Of a DNA stretch of 64,000 bases, positions 1 to 12,300 are shown piece by piece. The position numbers and the translations under genes were made by a program. How positions within the stretch are numbered: the stretch's first letter is position 1; every line of letters begins with the position of its first letter. This stretch comes from Larus michahellis. Taxonomy: Eukaryota; Chordata; Aves; Charadriiformes; Laridae. Location of the stretch: the NCBI RefSeq assembly GCF_964199755.1, contig NC_133930.1, positions 27,424,071-27,488,070 on the forward strand. Reading direction: 5' to 3'. The notes under the pieces were generated by a model. That model was not told the DNA's origin, did not search any database, and saw nothing but the letters and a program-made list of their open reading frames with translations.

Positions 1-193
1 ACCATCCTAATTAAATGCCCGGAGCACTTCTCCTTTCTCTCTTGGATATAGAGGGCTCTAGAGAGCAGCAGAGGGGGGTGCTCGACAATCTTAATTATTT
101 TTAGGAATGTAGTTTAGTAGGAATAAGTTCATAAACTGTGTATTGTATCTCTCAAACTACCTACAGTAATAATGTTCCTTATTTCTCAAAAGG

Positions 194-328
194 ATGACTT
201 TCCCTGTGGATAAGTTGAACAGCTACAGTCATGAGGACTTGCAGAGCTCAGGAGAGGAATACTTGACTGACCTTCGGTATAGGAATCCAAACAATGTTGA
301 ATTCTTCACTCTGCCAGACCACAGGAAA
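194..328 (+). CDS. FAM169A: FAM169A coding exon 1
   Basis: Encodes residues 1-45, starting [16 protein letters not shown], the same start as the human protein. Context at -3 is A. Donor AAA|gtaaga, phase 0. The exon probably begins at 193 after an acceptor-like tctcaaaag. Confidence 0.92.
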
Positions 329-3300
329 GTAAGAACCAGCAAATACTTTAGTCCTGGTTTTCCTGATATACTTGTAGATTTAAAAGATTTAAAATATCCA
401 GTCCATAACTATTGAATTACATAATTATTTTAGCAAAGCTTTTGCATTTTCCGAGTTCCTATTTGTGTGTTAAGTTCTACTTTTTTTCCTTCTGTAATTG
501 AGTTTAAATCTGGGCATCAGTGACTATTTGCTGCTTCTAGGGAATGGATCTATATGCATTAAGTAATTTTAAAAAAAAATTAAAATCTCAACTGATGAGT
601 GAAACGCTTTCTTAAAAAGCACTAACTTTTACCCTTCTTATGTTGATTCTGAGGGGAAATCAAGCAGACAACTTTGGAATTTTTAAAATGTGTGCAATTT
701 AAGGGGAAAAAAAACCCCTTTTGAATCCAGCCCTCCCATCTTAGCACATTAGGGCTCGTGTTAACAAACAGCAGTTTAACTGTCCCAGTTTGCTTCTGTG
801 CTTGACTGCTGCCTTGTTCTTCTGTTGGCTTTGACAGCATTCATAGCTGGGGTAGCTGAAGTGAACATACTTCTGGCTCTTCGTACACCTTATTTCAGTT
901 GTGCACATAAACACAAACTGCTGACAGCAGAGAGCTGTAACAGTATAAATTACTGTAGCTAAATTTGCCAGCGCTTGGGAGTCAGAGCTCTCTCTAATGT
1001 AGTCTGTCTTTAGGAAGAAATGTCTAAAGTAAGGGCTGGATTCTGATGTTTATCCTGTATAGTTACTGTTAAGCAGTTGTTTTTCAGCATTCATCTTGCT
1101 TACCCTGGTAGACATTCTCTGTATATTTTACTAGTATTGTTTTAGCAAGAGCCTATTGGAGCATTGTACACTCTTGTTTCAGATTCCTATTAGGCTGTCA
1201 ACTGTGGGCTTCGTTCCTCTTTATGGTGAAGAACAGACACACAAAGTTCTTGCTTTGTTTGCACCAAGGGACTTGTTCACAGGTTTCATTTTAAGACTTT
1301 AATCTCTGTGTTGCTGTTTCTTTTTGTGTGACAAATACATGTAGCCAGGCCCTTGCTCATTCCATGCTAGTGTACCTCATAACTTTGCCACTTTTGCATC
1401 ATTTGTTGTTCACTGCATTCTTGTTCCCATACTATTATTTTGTTGTGGATTCATATACACAAGTGATAGAACTTTGCGTGTTAATTGGAATAGAACTGGA
1501 CCCTCTGAATTCAGAAGATATGTAGCAAACTAACAAGGTGCTTATCTAAATTTTGATCTTTTTATTCCAAAAGGAATTTTTTGAGCATTCTTAGAACCCA
1601 TTAATTCAGATGCTTTTTACCAGTGATTGATCAGCATCAAGTGTAAATTTCTCTTTAGCTTTAGGTTCTAACATAGCTCTGGCTAAGGTGACATCTCACT
1701 GGTTTGGGTTTTTTCCTCCCATTCTCCCTTCCAGTCCTCTGTGTTTCCTTCTCTTTACATTTAATGCCATGTATAGGATTGCCAAGTTTGCCACGAATGC
1801 CTATAGATCGAACTCTTCCTGATTGCTAATCACATGGCCATCAGCCTTTTTACATTCATCTAACTCCCTAAAACTTGCATAGTTTCAATATCAATGTCCA
1901 TTAGCAACCCAAAACTAAAATACATGTAAGAGTGAGACTCCTTTCAGCAGGCCCAGTTTTTAGGGGAACAAGGTGCTAAAGCACAGTGATGAAGGGTAGC
2001 GCTTATGTCTGAAAAACAGTTTCTGGATGTCATACTGCACAAAAACTGTGTTTGATTTTATTGTTCTCAGTTTTCAAACAAGCGTTGGACTAGGAAGCAT
2101 TGCATATGGGAGGGCGTGTAACACCACATTTGTTGTGCTAGGGTAGTAAGGGCTGCATTAATGTAGTGCCAACTAGAAGGTACTTAACTTGGTTTCTACA
2201 GTGTTATTCCCAATTGTTTAGCAGCTTTAATATGTTTCTTTTGGAATGGTAAGAATCACTAACTTTTTATTTCCCCGTGTTTCTTTCAAGCTGTGGCCCT
2301 GTATCTTGATGGCCGATGGTGGTCAATTGATGACATTGTGAAAACATCTGTCCCTACTAGACAGGGGCTTCATCAGGTAAAGCTCACCAACATTCGCCTT
2401 GCAATTATTCTTATCCTTCAAGGTAATGGCAAATAGCTAGTGTGTGAGACGTCACGTTTTTTCATTTCATTCAGAAATTAGTTGGCTGTCTTGTGTCAAA
2501 AGCAAGGTCAATGGGAATAGAGGAATAGGTACTGGGGGAGGGAAGGTCAATGGGGAAGGGAACTTGGTTGTGAAGATAGTATCTAGAGCAAGAGTGACTT
2601 GAACAGTAGCTTCATATGTAAGCTGCTTAAATGTTAATTATGTTAAGAGTTTTTTTCTTTATTCTTTAAAGAATCATACGTTTGGTTGTATTGAAACATT
2701 TTAGAGTGGTGGATTGTACCATAGCAGTACCTATTGGCCTTATCAGGAGACTAGTAAGATAAGAATATTGTTGGGAACCTGTTTGATAGAGGCAAGGTGG
2801 AGCTGGTGTCTTGCAGTGGCAATACATGAGACTTGGGAAAGTAAGTTGCCTGGTATCTGCTTTATTGCTCATCATGGACCTTTGTTACCATTACTTACAT
2901 GTATTTAACAGGGATTTTTGAGGGCTTTTTCCAAAATTGGAAATTTTTCAAGGAGTGTAATTTGTATCTACTTGCTTGTGGAATCTGGGCACTCATCTTT
3001 TTGTGTTTTTTTTAATTTACTCTAGAGAATTTGGTGTGTAGCCTTTTTTTTTCATGGCCTTCTAAATGGTATGATGGTGACTAAATCAGGAAAGCTAAAT
3101 CTTTTACAGGTAGAGTAGCTGAGACTCTAGGCATTGGGAAGAGAGCATTATTCCTCCATTCTTCCTTCACAGTGGGTAGGACAGTGGTGGACTTACATTT
3201 CATATGTAAAAGGAATCCTGCAGGACAGAGAAAAGGATATTGAGTTCCTTGTTTCATGCCACAGAAACTGTTGTAACTAGTTCTTCCACTACATCATGTC

Positions 3301-6300
3301 CTGATGTGTGCCAAGTCCTGATACACTCTGAGGCTCATAATTTCTCCTTTGTAGGACTCCAGTTACCTGCTAGTGTGGGAATTCTAAGGCTGCTGTACTG
3401 CTATTGTTTGGTGACTGTTTCTTAAATCCAAAAATAGTTTTGAATTAAAATAAAAAAAAATTCCACCCACTGCTCCATTCCCAGCACTTCTCTCAGCTTT
3501 TACCCATTGCATTAGGAATGACATTGAAGTTGTGAAATATCTATGGTAGTTCTTTATTATTCTTATACAATTCTTAACCTATTGCTGTAGCTTCCAAGCA
3601 TCACCTTGCCCTTAAATAAACCCCAGAGCTTCATTCTGCTTTAGCACTTACATCTCCTCTTGACTCCATCTGCATCTTTGTTCACTGGCAATTATGAAAA
3701 ATAATGTCTCTGATGTGTGAGTATTAACTAATCTGACCACTCTTCTTAAATGTTCTTCTGTATTTCCTTAGGTGAAGTCTCTTGGAGAGAGGATTGTTCT
3801 CTATGTTCTGAATCGAATCATCTATCGGACACAAGAAATGGAAAGAAATGACATCCCATTTCTCTGTCATGGTGCCAATGACTATGTTAAGATCATGTGG
3901 AAAAAAGGAGAGGCTATTGGATTCTATTCTGTTAAACCTGCAGGTAAAACACTTGAATGTTGTGGGACTTGGGGATAGAGGTGGGGAGGTAGGAAGTTTA
4001 TTTGAAGAATATTGTGTTTAGTAGACTTTACAAGCCTTTTAGGCCTAATCAGTTAGTGTCTTACTGAAATCATAAGAGGTCAGACTGCTGTTAAAATTTC
4101 TATGTTAAATACTTATGTGCTGTAGCAGTCTAAAAGTTCTTCATATTCCACAAAACACTTTTAAAACTGTAGAAATGAGGTTTACCCCAAAGCTTTTTTC
4201 TTTTTTTTCTGTAGAAAAATTGTTTACAGTTGGATTGGGCTGTGCTTTGTAGCTTTTTCTTCTGGTTTGGTTTTTTTGGTTTGTTTTTTTTGACCTAGCT
4301 CCAGAATGCAGAGATCCTGCTTATCTGAAATGATAGTAGAATCGGATGTCATTGTCACTGTTGTGGTTTAATCCCAGCCGGAAACTCAGACCACACAGCC
4401 ATTCAGTCACTGCCGTCCATCCCCCCAGCAGGGTAGGGACAAGAGGGAGAAAAAAAGAGGGGGGGGGGGAAATCTCATGGATTGAGATAAAGACAGCTTA
4501 GTAGAACAGTAATGGAAGAAAAAATAACAACAATAATAGTAATAATAGTAAAAGAATATGCAAAATAAGTGACCCATAGTAATCATTGCTCTCACTACCG
4601 GATGATCAATTGCCCAGCCCATCTTGAGGAATGGATTCCTCCCAACCCCCATTTATGTATTGAACGTGACATCTATGGTATGGAATGCTCCTTTGGCCAG
4701 CTTGTCCTGTCTGTGCTCCCTCTCAGCTTATATGAGAAGCTGAAGAAGTCCTTGACTTCATGTGAATTTAGCAGAACTAGAATTACTTAGCAACAGCTAA
4801 AGCAATATGTTATCAACAGTATTCTCATACTAAATCCAAAACACAGCAGGTACTAGGATGAAAATTAACTCTATCCCAGATGAAGCCAGGATAATAACTT
4901 AAATGTTATGAAGCCTTATGAACCTTACAAGAGTCAACAAGCACAAGCGTAAGGTCTGCCACCTCGGAAAACATAATCCAGGAGTGCAGCACAGGCTGGG
5001 ATCTATCCATCTGGGGAGCAGCTCTATGGAAAGGGACCTGGGGATCCTGGTGGACAACAAGCTCACTGTGAGTGAACAGTGTGCTGCTGTGGCAAAGAAA
5101 GCCACCAGGGTGCTGGGTTGCATCCACAAGGGCATCACCAGTGAGATAAAGGAGTCATTATCCCACTCTACTCAGCAGTTCTCAGGCCACGCCTGGAATG
5201 CTGTCTTCAGTTTTGATCCCTGCTATGCAAAAAAGATGTGGGCAGGCTGGAGAGGGCCTAGAGAAGGGCCACAAAGATGCTCAAAGGACTGGGAAGCCTG
5301 CCATATGAGGAAAGGCTGAGAGAACTGTCTTTGTTCAGCTTTGAGTAAAGAAGGATTAGGGGAGACCCTATTACTATGCTCTAGTATTTAAAGAGTGGCT
5401 ACAGAGAACATGGAGACTCCTGTTTTACAAGCAGCCACATGGAAAAGACAAGGGGTAATGGATACAAGTTACTCCTGGGGAGATTCCGACTGGACACAAG
5501 AGGAAAATTTTTCACAATGAGAACAATCAGGCATTGGAATAATTTCCTGAGGGAAGTGGTGAATTCCCCAGCATTGGACACTGTTAAGGTTCAGCTGGAC
5601 AGAGCGCTGGGCCATCTTGTCTAGACTGTGCTTTTGCCAAGAAAGGTTGGACCAGATGATCCTTGAGGTCCCTGCCAAAATTCTATGATTTTTGTAGCAT
5701 AGCATAGAAACTTTGTTCACAGGTGTAAGATTTAGCTACTCCTGGTGATTACAAGAAGAGATTCCCTTTCTTCCACACGTGCATTCTTTCAGAGATTACA
5801 TTTGAGTTGGCAAGTTTGTTCTTAATGTTCCAGACTTTCTGTTGTTTGTTTTTTTCTAAAACATTATCATTTCCCTTTAGTTATTTTGGAATTTATTGTG
5901 TTTTTCATTTAATACTGAATAAAATTTAGTGTTTGGGTAGGCTGTTTAGCACACTTAGCACTTTGTAGAATATCAGTATTTGGATCAAGGAGAAACAGTC
6001 TGGCATTTTTGTTTTGTCTCTAGAAGGGGTTAACTAATTTAGAATTAATGATGGTACTGGAAGCTCGCTGGAGGCTTCTCCCATCTAACATGCCTTTGCA
6101 AACTGCTAAAAATAAAATAGTAAACTGTCTGGGTCACTGACCCATTCTGGTCTGGCAATCAAGGTAGGAAAGCAACCAGCTAATTTGTTCTTGTTGTCTT
6201 TGTTATCTCTTTGTGGCTTTTTTCTTTCTTTTTTAAAGGAATTATGCACTGCATAATTTGTATAACTCAGTATTATTTTTAATGTCAAAATTGCTGTAGT

Positions 6301-9300
6301 GTGGTGGTCATGAAGCTGTATGTACATTGCAGTGTTTTTTGTTGAGCTGGAAACTAGAGTATTGGTTCTATTTTTAGTCTGGAATGGGGGACACTTCTGT
6401 ATGTGACACTGAAGTCTTGCTATACTCATGCAATTGTTAAATTTCTCATGATGCCCTCTAGTTTGCTTCGCCTGAGTTAGCAAACACTGAAGGCTAATCT
6501 TTCTAGGCATTATCAGTATTTCACCTGTGTTTGGTTGTGTGCTGTATTCTCCAAATGAGTAGTGTATGTGGAGAAAGACAGCTCTGCAAACAGATGGTGA
6601 GGAAAGAGTGGTGGAACTTGACTGGTACACTGAAGGGTACCCAAGTAATGTAACATCTCTGCCCACGTTTTCCTGCTTGAAAAATGAAGATGTGCTATCT
6701 AATGCCATTATAGGGCATCCCTTTGTCACCACTGAGTCCATAGCTACCCTTTGAATCCTCTGATACTGAAGTACCTGTGTGTTGTGACTGTCCGTTTCAT
6801 CTTTGTTTAGTTATGGATAACATGTTGTTTATGGGGGAATTACAGTGTAAAGTGTCCTAGGAGGTTTTGCAGTTTCACTTGAAAAAATTTGAATTATTGT
6901 TTCAGTCTTTCAACAAGAGCTGAATCATAATCTTCATATTTGTTCTGAGGAGTGATGTAATCTACATAAAAGTGCAATTCGAGAATTTTATCTCCTCTTC
7001 CCTCATCCCTCTTTCAGCTTCATTTTTAGTATAGTTTTCCTATGAAATTGTGTAGTGATATTTCAAAGCAAGCCTTTCCTCTCTATCTCTGCTATTCTTT
7101 TCTGGTACTGCAAACTCTTTTTAACCTATTGATCATATTGATATATCTTGGCAACTTTATGAAGCTTGCCCAATTTTTTATTGCTAATGAAAGTTATAAA
7201 TTATTTTTATAATTTTTAATATAATTTTATACGAGTAACAATTAGAGTTTGGTATACTTTTTATAAATTATTGAAGTCTTTATTTGAATATGCTAAAATC
7301 CATGCTGCGGCACGTCAATGCTGATGTAGTGATGGATGTTTTTTCCCCTCCTGTTGTTTCAGGAAGTGCTTGTAGCTCTTATGGTAGTAAGACTTACAAG
7401 ATGTCAGTGCTAGACACAATATTTGTGAGAAGAAGGCATCGTGGGAAAGACTATGGGCTAATCATATTGGAAGACTTTGTGAAATGCTTTCCTGAACGTG
7501 CTCTCGGCCTGCGATACCCGCTGTCAGCCTTCACGTACACAGGCAATCTCTTTAATTTATTATTCTGTTCTTTGTGCTTTCTTTACGTGTCCAAATGAGT
7601 GCTGTCGTTCAAGCCCCATGTTTGTGGCTGCATGCTCAGGTTTTATATTAAATGTTCTGCTCTTCAATGAAGGTTAAAAATTCTGATTTATTTAAGATGG
7701 TGAAGTAGTTTTTGATTAGATTTTTTTTTTTAATCCTCTATGTGAGATTAGATTATTGGATCTCTGATGGCTTTCTGCTACAGTGAAGTTTACCATGGTA
7801 ACCCCCCAAGCCTCCAGATAGGCTGATGTGTTTTTGTGTGTGATTTAGTGTTTGTTCTCTCCGTAGCACCTTTTTTGCTCACTCTTAAGCCTCACAAGGT
7901 CATTTAATTCATGCTTTCTCAGAACTTCTGGTCAAATGGACATACTAGGCTATGTTTTAACTCGGGTATAAGAAAGCACAGTTCTAGTGTACAAGAAAAA
8001 TCCTTAAGTCCCTTCCATTAGCAACCCAAGAGGGTTATGTTATCTAGGAAATGACATGCATTCTGGAAACAGTGTTGCTTGGGACTATGTTCAGGCAAGG
8101 CTAGGCCGGGTTTGTTAGGCTTCAACTAGCAAACTGAGCAGAATTTAATGACTAATCCATTTCCCTGGTCAAGAGATCTTGTCCACTGAGATTATACATC
8201 AATCCTGAATCTTGTGAAAAATGGTAGTTTTCTGGGTAACTGCTACAGAATAGCGTCAAAGCTTGCCTCTCCACATGGAGTTTAGTATGTGTATTGGGAG
8301 AAAAGAGGTGCAGAGAGAGCAGAGAAGAAAATATTCCAGAAGTGAACAATGAGTGGGTGGTAAGCCATGCAATGGTGATGTGTTTGCATTTTCACAGAGT
8401 ACTTTTGAAGAGTGTGTTATAATAACATGGGGTGGCAAAAATCACTTGACTATATCCTCTGCTTGAGAGCCCTTCCATCCTGGCTTGGGCCTTGTGATTG
8501 GCGGGGACAGCGACCAGTGAAGTTTTAAAACTCAAGTGGGTGCTTAGAGAAGAAGAAGAAAGTCCCATCCGTCTTTGTTTGCAGTTTACCATAATAATGG
8601 AAAGTGTTTAAACCTGAAGAAAGGATTTTTTGAGAAGGATGAGTAAAGTAATATGTTTGTTTCAGACTTAACTGTTTTGTTGAACAGTTCTTTCTGTGCT
8701 GTATATGATGTATATGATGTGTATGATGTATATGATGGAAGATGACAAATTAGTTTGATTTCAGATGAACTTTAAAAACTGAGGTACAGCTGAGTATATA
8801 GTATATATAATATAGTGGTTTTTTCTTATATTTGTTCAGCTTGTAAGAGATATCTTGAGAAGTACCCTGAGGATCATAAACTTTTGTGGGAAGTGCAGGG
8901 ACCAGGTTGTTGGTTCCAGAGAGCAAATATTATGTCTATGATCCAAAAGGAAAATATGCCCAAAATTGCAGGTATGGATGCTTTTTTATTGTTTTCTGAT
9001 GCTTTGTAAAAGCTGAACATGCTACAAGTTCAGCAGTGACTCCTGTGAACACTGCCCATGGAAACTCGCAGAAAGATTTTGTCTTGAGAACTGTGAGATC
9101 ATATTTGTAGTGGTTAACTATTATATAAAGGTACTGTAATTTTCTGATTTCCTGTTTCCTCTTGTAAATCTTAACAGCACAAGCCTCAAAGAAAGAAAAT
9201 AAGAATGTCCAAGCAGTTGATAATTTTCAGCCGCCTGAAGCAAGTGGACAGAATACTGATCTAGTAACACAGCCAAATGTGGGTACACAAACTGTCATCC

Positions 9301-12300
9301 ATGTATTACTCTGTTCAGTTTTGGGTCCTTCACTACAAAAGAGACACTGAAGTGCTGGAGCTTGTCCAAAGAGCAACAAAGCTGGTGAAGTGTCTAGAGC
9401 ATGTGTCTTATGAGGAGCAGCTGAGGGAACGGGGGTTGTTCAGCCTGGAGAAAAGGAGGCTGAGGGGAGACCTTGTTGCTCTCTACAACTACCTGAAAGG
9501 AGGTTGTGGAGAGGTGGGGGTCAGTCTCTTCTCCCAAGTAACAAGTGATAGAACAAGCGGAAACAGCCTCAGGTTGCACTAGGGGAGGTTTAGCTTTGAT
9601 ATTAGGAAAAATTTCTTCATGGAAAGAGTTGTCAAGCATTGGAAGGGGCTGCTCAGGGAAGTGGTTGAGTCACCCCTGGAGGTATTTATAAGGCATTTAG
9701 GCGTGTCGCTTATGGACATGGTTTAGTGGTGGACTTGACAGTGCTAGGTTAATGGTTGGACTTGATGATCTTAAAGGTCTTTTCCAACCTAAACAATTCT
9801 ATGATTAAAAAGGCTTAAGAGCTTGTAAGTTTTCTATACTCATATAATGTGTCTTGCCCTATTCTTCTGACTTTAATTACCTGTTCTTTATGTTCAGTAA
9901 ATATTTTAAATTTCTACAAAATAATACATTTCTGAACTTAAGAAATTAAGGATTTCAGCACATAAGTTTGATCAACTATGTGTTACACTTACTTGATGTT
10001 TCTGTTTCAAGTTCTCAAAGAACAGTCATAGGTTATGCAGAGAGCTTGTACTTCCTGTATCTCTTGCAGCCAGTCTGACAGAACCCATGGCTTTTACCAG
10101 AAAGTGATACTTTTTTTTTGGTTAGCGTTGTTGCTTAAAAACCCCCTAAAGTACAAGAAATGCTTTTTGTCCATCTTGTTGTAATTGAATTGGCTCAAGT
10201 CCACGCTTCATGTATACAAGACACATACTTTTCTTACTTTTTTTGTGTGAATGTTATTCTTCCCACTGATGTAACATAGATGACTAAGATGGGGTTAAAA
10301 ATACCATATTTTTTTTTTGGTGGGGTGTCCCTGTGAATATAGAGGATCAGTGGCACAGCTGTCAGGGTCCATAACTTGAGCTGTTCGCTAGCAATTTAGA
10401 GAAGGGAGAGTATTTCAACTGGCCCGGAGATTAAACTGTCTAGAAAGACTGTTGAACAGTAGAGTCATTGTAAGAGTAGGGAGAATGAGGAAAAGTGTTT
10501 ATAGAAACGCACATTCACATTAGAGTTCAATACAGTGGAAAGTGTTTAGTTTGCATTCAGAGTTATACACTGTCTGTATAGAAGGACTGCAGCTTTCTTT
10601 GCATGTATTTGAAATATCAGCCAGATTTCAGCTACATATCGACATGTAGTTGTGAATATATTTGTGTCTTTGAATATTATGAAGTTCTTCCTCTATCTCA
10701 TTTGTGTTCTGAGCCCACACAGAATGTGCTTGGGAATAACTTGTAACTCCAAGTACAGTGAATGTGTATTTCTGTGCTTCAGGACTGTCTGTAGTATTGG
10801 CATGACCATGCTCTCATAGAAGTCAATGCTTTAATTAAAAACAGGAAATAATGGCTGAGTTGATACTCTAATTTTACAGTATCTAAACTTCAGATTGAAA
10901 TGTAAATCAAATATCCCTTTTCCCAGTTGAGAAAACTAGCATTTCCTAAAGCAAAATTGACAGCAAAGTAGTGATATTTTTAGTCTCTAACTTACCAGAA
11001 GCAACAATTCCTCATTGTCTTTCATTTGTAATAGTGTCTTGAGCATCATCACTGAGTTCTAGATTCATATTCCAGTAATGATCATATCAAAATGATCAAA
11101 AAAATATATGTTTTGGTTGTAGAGCTGTATGGATATACTTGTAGACGATAACAGAGGGATAGTAGTTCTTATGACTTTTGTTGCTTTGCGTTAAGAACTC
11201 AAGCCCTGTCTCTTGCCCTGTTCCAGAAGAGGAACATGGTAGATACCGAAGTGCTCCAGCTCCTCATAGCTTGGTAGAATTGCTGGCAGCTCTCTTCTTG
11301 GCACCTGTGCTATCTATATGCAGTTCTGCAATGCTTTGAAAACTGTTGGACCACCAAACAAAACACCCCACCTTCCCTCAAACCAGGAAAAAACATTTCC
11401 CAACTTTCATTTTTACCTTTCACTTAATGCTTCCTACTTTGTGTGTTTTGGTGCTAGAATAACTTTTCATTAGTCTACAAACTTGTATTGATTTAAGATT
11501 CACTTGAAACTATTTCAAGCAGCAGAATCTAGATATGGCCACTTCTTGCTGGCATTCTTGGGTAGTACTGTAAGTGAGGCTGGAAAGGTGGCAGAACACC
11601 TGGATGTTGGTTATTGCCAGTTCTAGATTACTTCCAGCAGCTAAGAAAGAGAAATGTGCATAACCTTACTTTAAAGTGTACAGCTTGCACCCACTTCAGA
11701 GTATCAAGTGCTTGACCACTGAGTCCTTAGGTAACTTGAAGAAAAAAATGGAAATATTGGGATGGTGGGGAAGAACAAGAGGCAAGAGAGCTCTAGAGAG
11801 AGGGAACTCTGACATAAGCAGCCTCTTCTGCTGACTGTGTGTGTAAGCTGCATTACTAATGAGTCACTCAGTTCTGTTTTTTCTTGTCTGATCTCTTTTT
11901 TTTTTTCTTTGCCTGAGCTGCCATATTGTGTTGCATGCCATGATAAAAATAAGACTAAAAAGTAGAATACAAATTTAAAAATAAAATTTTCCTGTTAAAT
12001 TTTGTCAGCTACTGTAGTGGAGTCCCTTGGGTTTATACAGAAAGGGGAAACAAAAAACAAAGACTTCTAGCATTTAATTTATGTGGACACCTGTTATAAA
12101 TAGAATGGTTAGGAAAAGAACTTGGCAGTGGTGTTTATAATGACAGGTTACTTTCAAGTCTTGTCTTCTGGGTTGGAGTCAAAAGTAATATGCAGAAAAA
12201 AAATATTCATCCTTATAAAAATAATTAAAAAAAAAAATCCATTGAGAGATAAGATACATGGATGTAAGTATCCAAAATTAAGAATGGTTGTAGCTGCTCT

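Larger units (their letters stand above)
329..3771 (+). other. FAM169A introns 1-3 (between coding exons)
   Basis: AT-rich intronic sequence interrupted only by coding exons 2 and 3. I see no gene, recognisable mobile element or tandem array in it; scattered T-runs only. Confidence 0.6.

Noticed and set aside
4918-5319. A 133-codon frame that looks like a protein gene
   Set aside because: It is the decayed end of CR1 ORF2, not a host gene.
7533-7536. GT at 7535 as the FAM169A exon 5 donor
   Set aside because: It would join to exon 6 in a frame that reaches a stop at once, whereas the GC donor at 7543 preserves the conserved protein.
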